Assembly: GCA_023055425.1 (NCBI GenBank)
Contig: JALGPY010000002.1
Coordinates: 138,131,927-138,195,926 of the forward strand
Reading direction: 5' to 3'
Length of the DNA: 64,000 nucleotides
Origin: Linanthus parryae
Taxonomy: Eukaryota; Streptophyta; Magnoliopsida; Ericales; Polemoniaceae
The notes under the pieces are model-generated. The model saw only the letters and a list, made by a program, of their open reading frames with translations. It did no database searches and had not been told where the DNA came from. How positions within the stretch are numbered: position 1 is the stretch's first letter; each line of letters opens with the position of its first letter. Position numbers and translations under genes: made by a program. Below, piece after piece: positions 35,054-45,755 of this stretch.

Positions 35054-35859
35054 TTAACGTGACAAAATTCGATCAAGTGCAATGTGACAAGCAGTGTAAC
35101 AGATATGAAGCAAGTAAGCACGTAAGCACGTAATCCTAAGACTCTAAGCAATCGCCCCCAAGCACGCTACTAAGCGCAACAAAAATTAAAATGGGCTTTT
35201 ACTCAATCGTGCCTAGACTCGAGTATGGAAATTGCTAGTGTTAGAATGTACCTACGTGCCCGGAGCAAGTCTTACGGGCACAAAATTGCAGAATTTCGAC
35301 AAACCGGGCTGTTTTCGGGTCGCCGAATTTTTTTCTTCCAAGTTTTGCAATCAAGTTGTGCCTCTTGCTCCTTGCGGTGTCCCCGTCGAAACCCCTAAAG
35401 CAATTTTGCCGAATTCAACCTCAATTTGTCCAATTTCAGATTTTTCCTCAAGAACCCTAGGTGGGTGTTCTTGTTGGAATTCATCCCAACAACCCTTCTT
35501 TCTGTCTTCTCCGGCGATGCAGTGGTTGTATTTGTGGTCGGATGAGGGAGGGAGAGACGAGAGAACCGGTGGTGGCTGGTTGGAGGATGAAGGTAGGCGG
35601 CTGTGGGTGCAGTGGTGTCGTGGGTCGGCGGTTCTGCGGTGGAGAGAGAGAGAAGCGGGAGATGGCGGCGGTGTATCTGTGAGGGCGGCGGCGGTGTAGT
35701 GACGGCCTGCGGTGGTGGTGACTGGAGATGGTGGTCGTGGTGGTGATTGCAGAGGGAAGAAGAGGGAGTCGACGGGAGGGTTTGGAAAAAGATAGAAAGA
35801 ATTTTTTTTTGTTTTTTTTTTTTGTTTTTTTTTAAACCCAACAATCTGACCCCTCCGAA

Positions 35860-36067
35860 GTAATCGCACGATTACTTGAAAGTAACCGTACGATTACTTG
35901 AAAGTAATCGTGCGATTACTTGAAAGTATTCGTACGATTACTACCTCGTACGACCTAGTGGGTAGGTCGTGCGACCTAGTTAAACAATCTGCTTCCACCA
36001 ATTCACCCCAAAATTTTTCTAAGGCAAAAGTAAACGTACGGTTACCTCTAGGTAATCGTACGATTAC
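35860..36067. repeat. Second cluster of TCGTACGA-type palindromes in B
   Basis: At least six near-copies of GTAATCGTACGATTAC: 35860-35875 (CGCACG centre), 35882-35897, 35904-35919 (CGTGCG centre), 35926-35941, 36030-36045 and 36052-36067. A different palindrome, AGGTCGTGCGACCT, lies near 35963-35977. The spacing of the first four is 22 bases. Confidence 0.85.
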
Positions 36068-36945
36068 TTTTGTGCAGGGGAAAATTTTTATTAGCCAAAT
36101 ATAACCTTTACCTCGTATTTTGATCCCGACCTCCGATGAGTGTGATTTTTGCACCTTTGGATCCCTTTTTCGACGTAAGTCTTGCTCACATAAATCACGT
36201 CCCGTTTCCGGATCGTTTTCCCCGACTTTCCTCAATTATCGCCTAATTACGCGAAAAATACCCAAAATGTGCAAAATTCGTCGCTTTCTTCAAAATTTTG
36301 CAATCACCTTCATCAAGATGGGGAGTGCGGGATCTCTTCTCGTGTAGAAAAATTCTCAAAGTCCGGGGAACCTTTCATTCTTCAATTTTGCGCTTCCAAA
36401 GGCTCGTTTTGCATTTCCGGATGCTTTTTGGCTCCTTTTTCCTCTTCGCAACATCCTTTTTGGCATAACTTCTTCGTCCGGACTCCGATATACGCGATCC
36501 ACCTATCCACAAAAAGCTCTCGACCACCCCCACACTTTGGCATTGTTCAAATCAGCTCACAGTCCTGTCTTCACAAATTTACCTCGTAATCCGTGCCATT
36601 GTGCCAGCTTTCTCAATTTCTTTACGTCTTCTTTGCGTATATCAAGAAAGGGAGTCCGGGAACTCGATCTTCCCCAGGTGCATGTGTTGAATATGTGTAG
36701 GAATGGCTTCAATCCTCTATTTCTTCATTCCGGGTCCCGATACGCGTTTTGGTCTGCTCTTTCTCGTTTTTCGTGCAATTCTTCACTCGCGCATCAAGAA
36801 GGGGGACCCGGAATAGGCCTTCCACCTAGAATTCCTGCACATACTCATTGGAAATATTAAATCCACTCTCTCTCACCTCTCAAATAATTATAAAAAAATA
36901 AAATAACAAAACAGTATTGAAATCTACGCTATGCAGGAAATAGGT

Positions 36946-37006
36946 TGGGTTGCCTCCCAACAAGCGCTTTGTAATTTAAGGTCGACGGCCCGACCAAGTT
37001 ACCTCA
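36946..37006 (-). promoter_or_regulatory. Conserved block after the pol stop of B
   Basis: On the minus strand: TGAGGTAAC, GGTCGGGC, GTCGACCTTAAATTAC and TTGGGAGGCAACCCA in order. C carries the same series directly after its ORF stop (43417-43476). GGTCG/CGACC and TGGG/CCCA can pair, so an RNA hairpin is plausible. Role unknown. Confidence 0.6.
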
Positions 37007-37013
37007 GATGAGT

Positions 37014-38735
37014 TCAGATATCGGGAATTGGTTTGAGGCTCTCGATAACCCCAATGAAATTCCCGTCCACGTACGGTTTTGCTCGCTGTCCATTTACCTT
37101 GAACCTGTTCCCATTCTCAGCTTCTACCTCGAGCGATCCCCATGGGTAAAACTCTGTAATTGTAAATGGACCACTCCACCTTGACTTCAGCTTGCCCGGA
37201 AACAATTTCAGTCGGGCGTTGAATATCAGTACCTTCTGGCCCACTCTGAAATCTCGTGGAATGATATGCTTGTCATGCCATTGCTTGGTTCTCTCTTTGT
37301 AGATCTTGGCACTCTGATATGCCATCAACCTGTGTTCTTCTAACTCAAGCAATGCCTGCTTCCTTTGCTCACCAGAGAGCTTAGCATCCAAATTTAATTT
37401 CTTTAGCGCCCAAAACGCTTTGTGCTCAAGTTCCACCGGCAGATGGCACGATTTCCCGAAAACGAGCTGGTAGGGAGACATGCCCAAGGGAGTCTTGTAT
37501 GCAGTACGGTATGCCCATAAACTATCATCCAAGTGTAGAGCCCAGTCTTTGCGTCCTGGATTGACAGTTTTCTCTAGAATCCCCTTTATCTCTCGGTTAG
37601 ACACTTCAGCTTGACCATTGGATTGTGGATGATAGGCCAATGAGATCTTGTGTGTCTTTACCCCATACTTGCTCAGGGTATTGGCAAAAACCTTGTTCAC
37701 AAAGTGTGATCCCTCATCGCTAATAATGGCTCTAGGCGTTCCAAACCTTGTGAATATATTCTTGCGTAAGAATCTCTCAACTGTAGCACTATCATTCTTT
37801 GGACACGCCAGAGCCCCCACCAATTTGGTAACATAGTCAACCGCCAACAAAATATACATATTACCAAGCGAAGATGGGAATGGCCCCATAAAGTCAATTC
37901 CCCACACATCAAACGGTTCTACTTCTAACACGAAATTTTGAGGCATTTCATTTCGGTTAGAGATATTACCTGTTCTTTGGCACCGGTCACACTGCTGCAC
38001 AAATAGATGGGAGTCTTTATGCAAAGGTGGCCAAAAGAAACCACTCTGAAGTACCTTAGCAACTGTGCGTGATTTGCCGAAATGTCCCCCGCAATTCAAC
38101 TCGTGGCAGTGTCTAAGGATCTCTAACGTGTCCGGTTCCGCAACACACCTCCGCAATACATTATCTGCTCCCAGCTTGAACAGATAAGGATCATCCCAGA
38201 AGTATTGTCGCGCGTCTGCAAAGAATTTCTTCCTCTGGTGGTAATTCAGGTCCTTGGGCACAATGTTGAGTGCCTTGAAATTTTCCAAGTCAGCAAACCA
38301 AGGCACAGCTGCAACTACAACCATAAGCTGCTCATCTGGAAAATCCTCTCGAATCGGTAAATCCTCCTGCTTGTCGTTCTCCAGTCTTGACAAATGGTCT
38401 GCAACCACATTCTCTACCCCCTTTTTATCTTTGATCACCACATCGAACTCTTGCATCAATAATACCCATCGGATCAATCTTGGCTTGGCGTCCTTCTTGG
38501 TGAGAAGGTACTTGAGGGCTGAATGGTCCGTGAAAATCATCACCTGAGAACCCACAAGATATGGACGAAACTTGTCCAACGCAAATATGATAGCCAACAT
38601 CTCTTTCTCCGTGGTAGCATAATTAACCTGTGCATCATTAAGAGTACGACTGGCATAATAAATGACGTGAGCTACCTTATCTTTCCGCTGGCCCAGAACT
38701 GCTCCCACCGCATAGTCACTAGCATCACACATGAG
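37014..38735 (-). CDS. B pol, C-terminal part: RNase H and integrase
   Basis: An open frame of 573 codons in the same frame as the preceding RT segment, separated from it only by the TAG at 38736-38738. RNase H begins [20 protein letters not shown], with TEKEMLAI and [11 protein letters not shown]. The integrase zinc finger is H..H..C..C ([14 protein letters not shown], then QQCDRCQ). The core shows the three acidic residues: [22 protein letters not shown] and [24 protein letters not shown]-type module ([20 protein letters not shown]) follows, without a chromodomain. All catalytic positions look intact. It would act in DNA synthesis and integration. Confidence 0.9.
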   Translation of the reverse strand, partial: LMCDASDYAVGAVLGQRKDKVAHVIYYASRTLNDAQVNYATTEKEMLAIIFALDKFRPYLVGSQVMIFTDHSALKYLLTKKDAKPRLIRWVLLMQEFDVVIKDKKGVENVVADHLSRLENDKQEDLPIREDFPDEQLMVVVAAVPWFADLENFKALNIVPKDLNYHQRKKFFADARQYFWDDPYLFKLGADNVLRRCVAEPDTLEILRHCHELNCGGHFGKSRTVAKVLQSGFFWPPLHKDSHLFVQQCDRCQRTGNISNRNEMPQNFVLEVEPFDVWGIDFMGPFPSSLGNMYILLAVDYVTKLVGALACPKNDSATVERFLRKNIFTRFGTPRAIISDEGSHFVNKVFANTLSKYGVKTHKISLAYHPQSNGQAEVSNREIKGILEKTVNPGRKDWALHLDDSLWAYRTAYKTPLGMSPYQLVFGKSCHLPVELEHKAFWALKKLNLDAKLSGEQRKQALLELEEHRLMAYQSAKIYKERTKQWHDKHIIPRDFRVGQKVLIFNARLKLFPGKLKSRWSGPFTITEFYPWGSLEVEAENGNRFKVNGQRAKPYVDGNFIGVIESLKPIPDI

Positions 38736-40406
38736 CTAAAATGGTAGGGTCCAGTCTGGTGTGGTGATGATAGGCGCGCTAATCAGCTTTTCCTTGAGCA
38801 AATCAAAAGCTGACTTGCACTCCGCATTAAAATCAAATACTGCATCCTTCTCAAGCAATCCACACAAAGGCTTCGTGATCTTCGAGAAGTCTTTAATGAA
38901 GCGCCGATAGAAACCTGCATGTCCCAAGAAACTCCTTACCCCTTTGACAGAGGTAGGGTAAGGAAGCTTCTCAATAACCTCAATCTTGGCTCTATCCACC
39001 TCTAATCCTTTGCTGGAGATCTTGTGGCCCAAAACAATACCCTCAGTAACCATGAAGTGACACTTCTCCCAGTTGAGCACTAGGTTGGTGTCAATGCATC
39101 TATCCAGAACCCGGGCCAACTGTTGCAGGCAGTCTTCGAATCCATCACCATAGAGCGAGAAGTCATCCATGAATACCTCAAAATTCTGCTCCATCATGTT
39201 AGAGAAGATCGACATCATACACCTCTGAAACGTAGCAGGTGCGTTGCATAACCCAAAAGGCATGAGTCTAAAAGAAAAAGTCCCATAAGGACAAGTGAAT
39301 GTCGTCTTCTCCTGGTCAGCTGGCTCAATTGCTATTTGGTTGTACCCGGAGTACCCATCCAAAAAGCAATAATGAGAATGATGTGCCAGCCTATCAAGCA
39401 TCTGATCAACGAATGGAAGGGGAAAATGATCCTTCAAAGTGGCATCATTGAGCTTGCGGTAATCCATGCAAACTCTCCACCCAGTAACTGTACGAGTGGA
39501 AATTTGATCACCTTTTTCCCCTTCCACCACAGTTATACCTCCCTTTTTAGGGACACACTGCACCGGGCTAGTCCATGTGCTGTCGGAAATGGGATAAATG
39601 ATGCCCGCCTCCAACCATTTAAGCACCTCTTTTTTGACCACCTCCTGCATGTGAGGATTGAGGCGCCGCTGAAACTGAACTACCGGCTTCTTATCTTCCA
39701 TGACCCGAATCTTGTGCTGGCAAACTGTGGGGCTGATCCCCTTGATATCTGCTATGGTCCATCCCATAGCTGCCTTTCTCTCCTGTAGTACCTTGAGAAG
39801 CTGCTCCTCCTGTTCCCTGTCCAAACATGCAGACACAATCACAGGTAAAGACTCATTAGATCCCAAGTACAGATATTTAAAATGAACAGGTAAAGGCATT
39901 AATTCTAAAACAGGGGCAGTAATAAGAGAAGGAGTAAGAATCTTCCTGCTTCCCTCATTAAAGAGGGGTAGGGGCTGACGCCAATGAACATCTAATGCTT
40001 GATCTTTCTCGCTGGAATCAAGTAGAACAAGCTCCTCATATAGCTGTTCCAATAAAATATCATCCTCTTCGTCCGGCGTGTATGCCTCCACCCCGAAGCA
40101 CTGCTCGCTTACCGCATATGCGGGAAACTTCATAGCCTCAAATACATTGAAGGCCACCTTCTCATCGTTGATCTGCATAGTCAGCTCTCCATTGGCCACA
40201 TCAATGATAGTTCTCCCAGTGGCCAGGAATGGGCGGCCCAAAATAAGAGGAACATCATCGTCGGCCTCCATGTCTAAGATAACAAAATCCGCTGGGAAGA
40301 TGAGTCCTTCAACTCTCACTAATACATCCTCTAAAACACCCCTGGGGCGTTTTATAGTGCGATCAGCCATCTGCAAGCACATCCTGGTGGGCTTAGGATC
40401 TCCAAC
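38736..40406 (-). CDS. B pol: protease C-terminal part and reverse transcriptase
   Basis: Open minus-strand frame from the C insertion point to a TAG at 38736-38738. It starts with the rest of the aspartic protease (FVILDMEADDDVPLILGRPF). RT follows with VCMDYRKLNDATLKDHFPLP, LMPFGLCNAPATFQ, the catalytic VFMDDFSLYG (FMDD in place of the usual YIDD) and LGHKISSKGLEVD. Apart from the terminal TAG, which falls between RT and RNase H where the relatives read through, no frame damage is visible. One base change would account for the stop. The N-terminal protease with the DLGAS active site is in the gag frame on the other side of C. Confidence 0.9.
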   Translation of the reverse strand, partial: VGDPKPTRMCLQMADRTIKRPRGVLEDVLVRVEGLIFPADFVILDMEADDDVPLILGRPFLATGRTIIDVANGELTMQINDEKVAFNVFEAMKFPAYAVSEQCFGVEAYTPDEEDDILLEQLYEELVLLDSSEKDQALDVHWRQPLPLFNEGSRKILTPSLITAPVLELMPLPVHFKYLYLGSNESLPVIVSACLDREQEEQLLKVLQERKAAMGWTIADIKGISPTVCQHKIRVMEDKKPVVQFQRRLNPHMQEVVKKEVLKWLEAGIIYPISDSTWTSPVQCVPKKGGITVVEGEKGDQISTRTVTGWRVCMDYRKLNDATLKDHFPLPFVDQMLDRLAHHSHYCFLDGYSGYNQIAIEPADQEKTTFTCPYGTFSFRLMPFGLCNAPATFQRCMMSIFSNMMEQNFEVFMDDFSLYGDGFEDCLQQLARVLDRCIDTNLVLNWEKCHFMVTEGIVLGHKISSKGLEVDRAKIEVIEKLPYPTSVKGVRSFLGHAGFYRRFIKDFSKITKPLCGLLEKDAVFDFNAECKSAFDLLKEKLISAPIITTPDWTLPF

Positions 40407-40407
40407 A

Positions 40408-42100
40408 TGATAACTCTATATTAGAGTTATATTTCTTCTACGTTTGTGTACCGTTTTGTGTAGTCTCCGGGTCGAATATATTAGAAATACACTATGAACT
40501 TGAGGAAAGTGGATAAGTTTAGCTTTGAGTGATAAATTATTAATCCGGGCGTTTTTCACATTATTTACATTTATTTTGTCACTTTTGATCGCACGGGGTG
40601 TTTTCGTGTTGTGTTGGACAGGAAACGGAGCTCATGGATCAAGAGGAGGAGGAAAACGAACTTCGGAACATAAGCGGAAGCTTGGGAGAGAAAGAAATTG
40701 GAAGAAAAGAGGACAAAGATGGGAAAAGGGGGTCAAAGTGTCATTTTAGAAAGTTTGAAGTGTAGGATCAAAAGTTGATCCTAGGATCAAAGCAGATCGC
40801 ACGATCAACTTTAGTGATCGCACGATCTGCTAGGGGAGAACTCACTGACTTATAGGATCAAGTAGCAGATCGTACGACCAAGTAGCAGATCGCACGATCA
40901 GCAAAAGCAGATCGTACGATCTGCTAGCAGTACCAGCAACGCACGGGAAAAGCCAAGATTTAGGGTTATTAATTAATATGTTTTTGATTATTAATTAATA
41001 CACCCTAAGTGAAGATAAAAATAGACCCTAATATTAAAAGAAGAGACACACGTGAGAAGAAGGATATCAACGCAAGGAGAAGAGAAGGAGGCACGCACAA
41101 GATGAGGACTCCTCCTCCATTGAAGCTCTAAGTTTGATTTCTTCTTCTTCTCTCTCAATCTTTCTATGGAGAAACTAGTAAGTATTGTTTGGGTTATTAG
41201 TATTAGCTAGACGTTTTGCTAGGCGTCTCTTTGAGAGCCTAGGGTTTATGTAAACGATGATATTTTTCCGGATTTAATCTTTGCTTCATGATTTCTTGAT
41301 TTCTTCTTTTGAATCAGTTCTAGTTTCTTGTTTATGTTAGTAATCCTAATTGAGTGACACGATTGGGAGATAAACTAGGGTTCAAGAACTAGGGTTTGTT
41401 CAATAGTTGATTCATGCTTAAAGTTAGGAATATTTTAATTCAATTGTTCATAATCTATGCTTAATTCTTAATGGGGATGGAGTAATTAACCGGAACCATT
41501 AGTTGGCTAGTGAAGTGCACGACAGTGAATTTAAATAGCTTGGATGAGATTTGAGCATCAATCCCGTATCACTGAGACTGAGAAGAGACGTGTTAGGATT
41601 GGCTAGTGTGGGTAGATTCGGTAGGTGAAATTCGACTGTTTCGAGCAACGGTGGACTGACAGGACCCGTTTTCGTGCATGTCGTTAGCCTACTAGAACGG
41701 ACCGGTAGACACAAGAGACCGATAGGAGATTGTAGTGTACCGTGAAGTAGAATGACTTGAGACCGATAGGAAATAGTCAGTGTTGTTACCCGGCTTAGTT
41801 AGAATATAGTTAACGTGTTTCTCAGATAATCCGGAAATCGTCTACAACCCTAGGTGATCTAGAGATTGCCTAGTTTCTCCAAACTTATTTATTAAATATA
41901 AAAATCCAAAAATATTAGCTTAGTTGTTATTTCAATTCTAGAAATCAATCAAATCTTTCCTCCTGCACCGTACTCTAAATTAAATAACTAATTAAATAAT
42001 CTCAAGCATGTCCTCGTGGGATCGATAACTCGGGGTTGAAATACCACACCTATATTACATGACCGTGCACTTGCGCATACGCGTTAGTAAATCCGCGTCA
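40408..42100 (+). repeat. 5' LTR of C
   Basis: Begins TGATAACTCTATATTAGAG, forming a terminal hairpin (AACTCTA...TAGAGTT), and ends AATCCGCGTCA. The palindrome array is at 40792-40924. An inverted TTAATTAATA pair near 40975-41010 precedes a transcribed-looking segment. Short ORFs here also appear in the other LTR and are not genes. Confidence 0.9.
40792..40924. repeat. GCAGATCGTACGATCTGC-type palindrome array (C 5' LTR)
   Basis: Five units: 40792-40807 and 40815-40830 (CGCACG centre), 40865 onward (CGTACG, broken right arm), 40885-40902 (CGCACG) and the perfect 18-bp palindrome at 40907-40924. It is preceded by an AGGATCAAAAGTTGATCCT hairpin. The array lies about 385-515 bases into the LTR, the same relative place as in B. 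Confidence 0.9.
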
Positions 42101-42106
42101 AGTTTT

Positions 42107-42124
42107 TGGCGCCGTTGCCGGGGA
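42107..42124 (+). promoter_or_regulatory. Primer binding site of C
   Basis: TGGCGCCGTTGCCGGGGA six bases after the LTR, identical to that of B (49768-49785 on the minus strand). It is the usual PBS of Athila/Tat elements, commonly assigned to tRNA-Asp. Confidence 0.85.
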
Positions 42125-42271
42125 CAGCGGTAGATTATTTTTTTAGGAGTTAGTTTAGAGTACTTTTATCTTAGTTTTATTATTATTATTTTTTATTCTA
42201 TATCTCTGTGCTTCACGGATGTCTTGTGAGTTTGTTTCTCAGGAACGCAGGAAGCAAGAGACAACATAAGC

Positions 42272-43419
42272 ATGCAGAGCGGAGACTGTTATTCGGGTCC
42301 CCCCTACTGTTTCTACTGCAGGGGTTACCACGAAGACGAGGACGCATGCATAACTTGGTGCTACGTGTGCGGCATTTGGCACGAACGTAGAGACTCATGT
42401 CGAGTACATGCCCCCCAGCTTCATCAGCACCAGGAAGACTCATCAGCGGATATGGCAGAACGGCGTAGTATTATGAATGACATCGAAGTTCGCGCCAAAA
42501 TTTTGTCCATAGAGGCACAATTACCACAAGAGGATTCAGCCACAGGTAGGGAATACGTGAGGGAGATGTTGGAGAGGATAAAGAAACGAATAGAAAAACT
42601 GTCAACAGCAGGGAATCTAGTATTCAAGAGCCACAAGAGGAGCCCTTGCCACATGACAGTGAGCCTCACATTGAACCTTCATCATCCCCACCACAAGTGG
42701 AAGACGAGACACCTGAGCCGAACGAAGACTGTAGTGGCCAGGAACCATTGGTGGACACCGCCGTTTATGAGGACTCAGACTCTGATTCAGACTGGGGTGG
42801 ACCTGTGTGCCGAAGATGGGAAGATCTGTCGTATTGCGAGCCAAAACTGCAGGCACCCTCACATCCTTGGCATGAATGGGAAGAAACCGACATTGGAAGC
42901 CTGTGGTGTGTCGACGATGAAGCTGGTGAAACACTTGTGCTCAGTGCTATTGAGGTAAAAGCCCCAACTCTTATTAATAATGAATTTTCCATATCCTATG
43001 TCACGCAAGTTTGCGACGAGCTGGAAAAATTATTGTATGGAGATTCTTATGGGGAAGAATGTGATGAGCAACTTCCAATATCTTGTTCTATGGGAGATTC
43101 TATTTATCATCCATATGCCATAGTCAAAGAGTTGGAAGTCAGCAAGTGTGGGGGTGTGGATAATTTTCATGGGTCATTAGAAGAGCATATAGCATCAAGG
43201 AAGTACTACTGGGATGATTTTATGGCCAGAGATTCATTTGAGCCCAGTGGTACTTGGTGGAAGTTTCTCAAGAAGATCAATTGCAAAATGAAAAGAGCCA
43301 GCTTCCACAATTGTCCACCTTCTTCAGAGCACAGGGGTGCACGTGAAGTTATCGAGAAGAGATGGTGGAAGAAGAAGAAGTTGAGGGATAAAGCAGTCTC
43401 CACAATCCTTTTCGGTTGA
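42272..43419 (+). CDS. Unknown protein of C with two zinc-knuckle-like motifs; one frameshift
   Basis: An ATG at 42272 opens a frame with CFYCRGYHEDEDAC and CYVCGIWHERRDSC near the N-terminus, two motifs of identical spacing C-x2-C-x3-H-x5-C (Cys13-Cys26 and Cys30-Cys43), close to but not the same as the retroviral C-x2-C-x4-H-x4-C knuckle. A charged, probably helical stretch follows (residues about 60-110). The frame then shifts by one base somewhere in 42575-42640 and continues in another frame to a stop at 43417-43419. That part is acidic with a Ser/Asp/Glu run, several Cys and Trp residues, and a strongly basic end (EVIEKRWWKKKKLRDK). I recognise no family. It occupies the place of gag-pol; binding of element RNA is a guess from the knuckles. 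Upstream ATG 42219 gives only a 16-codon ORF. Confidence 0.6.
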
Positions 43420-43476
43420 GGTAACCAGGTCGGGCTGTCGACCTTAAATTACAAGCGCTGCTTGGGAGGCAACCCA
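43417..43476 (+). promoter_or_regulatory. Conserved block after the ORF stop of C
   Basis: Same motif series as after the pol stop of B: TGAGGTAAC, GGTCGGGC, GTCGACCTTAAATTAC and TTGGGAGGCAACCCA. Its retention in an element without pol suggests selection on RNA or DNA, not on protein. Confidence 0.6.
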
Positions 43477-45740
43477 TGTAGAGTAGGATGCAATTTGTTT
43501 CTGTTTTTGCTTTTAGTTCTCCATATTTGATTTTGAGGGGTGAGAGAGAGTTTCTTTAATTCTTCTAATCAGTGTGCAGGGACACAGGTACAGAAGACGC
43601 TCCGGGTTCCCCTTCTTGATGCGTGTGATAGAGAATGTGAGTAGGCGCATCGGAATCCGGACGCGAGGTGAGACTTTTCCGGAAACTGTCAACGGTCTAC
43701 AAGACCCCTTCTTGTTGCAGTTTCGCGGCAACGGTGCCCATGTAGGTCTGGGCACCCCATGTACCTTTAACTCTCTCTCTTGTTTCTACGTTTTGAGCGG
43801 TAATTGTGGAGAACCACCGCCTACACATTAAGCGATGAGTCCTCTTATTATATCTCTAAATTCGTTGAGGACAACGAAACGCTTAAGTGTGGGGGGGGGG
43901 GGTTGTGTATATTTTGCTAGCCATGTCAGTTATGCATCGCCAGTTACATGCAGTTGTGTCGTATTGTGGAGTACATGTGGTTAGTGTAGAGTGTTTGATA
44001 TAGTGTTGTATTGTGTTAGGATTGTTAGTATGCATTTTTTTAGCACTTTTACTTTATTGAGTCCCCTACCAAATCGTGTGATTAGTCGAGTTGGCCATTG
44101 CATATAGAGTCTAGAAAAATATGAAAAAAAAATCATAAAATTTTAAATTTTTGAGAAAGGGCAATCGAAGAGAGTAAATGTGGAGAGGGCTTAATGATAG
44201 AATTCCTTAGGAGTATGAAAATCTGAGGTGAGGTAGACGCGAGAATCTGGAGTAGGAAGACTTATAGGGCTAATGCACATTAGAAATGCGAGTAGCTGCC
44301 TCTCAGACTAGTTATCCTACTAGCGCTACACCATCGTCACTTAGGTAGTCGTCAACCCTCCTCGTAGTGGCAACGGAACAGCTGTGCGAGTGATGTTTAT
44401 GGGGGCCTCACGTCCCGTCTCCATCTCCTAGGTCCACTAGTTACCCCTATTGATCCGTTTACCCCTTTTATTCACAGCCTCTAGCCTAGGAAGCCTTTCA
44501 TTGTGACTTTCATCACTTGTTAGAATGGTCATTTTCTATGCGTCATGATAGAGGGAGTTGAGTTAGGCAGGTTCGATGAGGGTGAGCTGATTTGATACAT
44601 CTTATGTGGATTCTCTTACATGTCGTCTTTTGAGGGGATGTGAGGGTGAGTTAGAGACGGTAGCACACTTCGGTGTGGCGGTGAGTCGTGTCCTTACACC
44701 ACGATCACAGGTGGAGTACCGTAGTGCGTGATATTTCTTCCGCACGTCATGGGGTGGGGGTTGGTTGATCTTATAGGAGGTCGTGCTTATGCTTTATTTA
44801 TATTCTCTATATCTTAGGTGATGAGGAGGATCGGTTGGAAAAGCACGTTTACACATTGACTACTGGGTTCGTGATTTGATTTGCATCAAGTGTGGGGGTG
44901 TCGACATCTATGTTATTACATCACTAATTTGACACATTCCACCCCCATGTTATCTAATTTTGACATTTGATCTCCTTGAATACTACTATCGTATTGTCGG
45001 CTCCATGTGCTTAATGTTATTGTGTGGAAAAGAAAAAAAGAAAGAGAAAAAAATAAGTAAAATAGAAAGTGAAAGTGAAATTGAAAGGGAATAAAGGAGC
45101 AAGCTTGAAATTGAAGACCGGGGAGATTAGCTATTGTTCGAGATCACTTCTTCACATTTGTGGCCGCGAGAACGGCGTTGCACCAAGATTTAGGGAATGA
45201 GGGCCGGATTAGTGAGATTCGGTGTGGTTCCTTGGGTTTTGGTGAGGGAGTGTGAGAATCGGGTTTTGTGAGTAAGATCATGACGTCTAGGACTACGCTT
45301 CTAAATATCCTATCCTACCCGTCCTAAACCGTCAGCAATTTAACCCGTGGATAAATAGCTCGGATGGTAAGTTCTAGGGATATGTTTGATGAGTGTGCGG
45401 AAGCAACATATTTTGTGTTCGTGCCCGTTCTGTCTAACGAAACTGGCCGCAAGTTCTACCGATCACCAAAGTTATAGAACTTCCGATGGAATATGAGAGC
45501 CTTATGACTTGCCGGTTTACTTTATTGAGATTGCCCAATCTCTAACTAAAAAGAAAAAAAAATTGGTGTTGTTTCAATTTTTGCATTGTTTGATACTCGA
45601 GTAGCATTGTATAGTCATGTAGATTGCATGGGTGTGTGTGTTGTTTGTGTCACATGGCTAGTGAAGTTGAATGCAATTCGGTGGATTGAAAATCATAGTG
45701 TGAGACATGTTTTTGATTTTGCTCGGGACGCGCAAAAAGG
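43477..45740 (+). other. 3' non-coding region of C, conserved with B
   Basis: No recognisable protein. Blocks shared with 31176-33466 of B are listed there. Internal polypurine-like tracts are at 43889-43902 (AAGTGTGGGG with a long G run) and 44887-44902 (AAGTGTGGGGGTGTCGAC). Numerous short ORFs have no domain. Confidence 0.6.
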
Positions 45741-45755
45741 TAGTGTGGGGGGATT
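45741..45755 (+). promoter_or_regulatory. Polypurine tract of C at the 3' LTR
   Basis: TAGTGTGGGGGGATT directly before TGATAACTCT, matching the form of the B tract. Confidence 0.8.

Larger units (their letters stand above)
35054..37013 (-). other. Non-coding region of B between pol and the third ORF
   Basis: About 2 kb with no gene. It includes the conserved post-pol block at 36946-37006, a palindrome cluster at 35860-36067, and a GC-rich section at 35450-35770 that yields only low-complexity Pro/His/Ser ORFs. The third ORF probably needs a spliced or separate transcript, as usual for this position. Confidence 0.55.

Noticed and set aside
35351..35869. Pro/His/Ser-rich ORFs (149 and 172 codons, minus) upstream of the third ORF of B
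   Set aside because: Low complexity and overlapping in several frames on both strands of one GC-rich tract; not convincing as genes.
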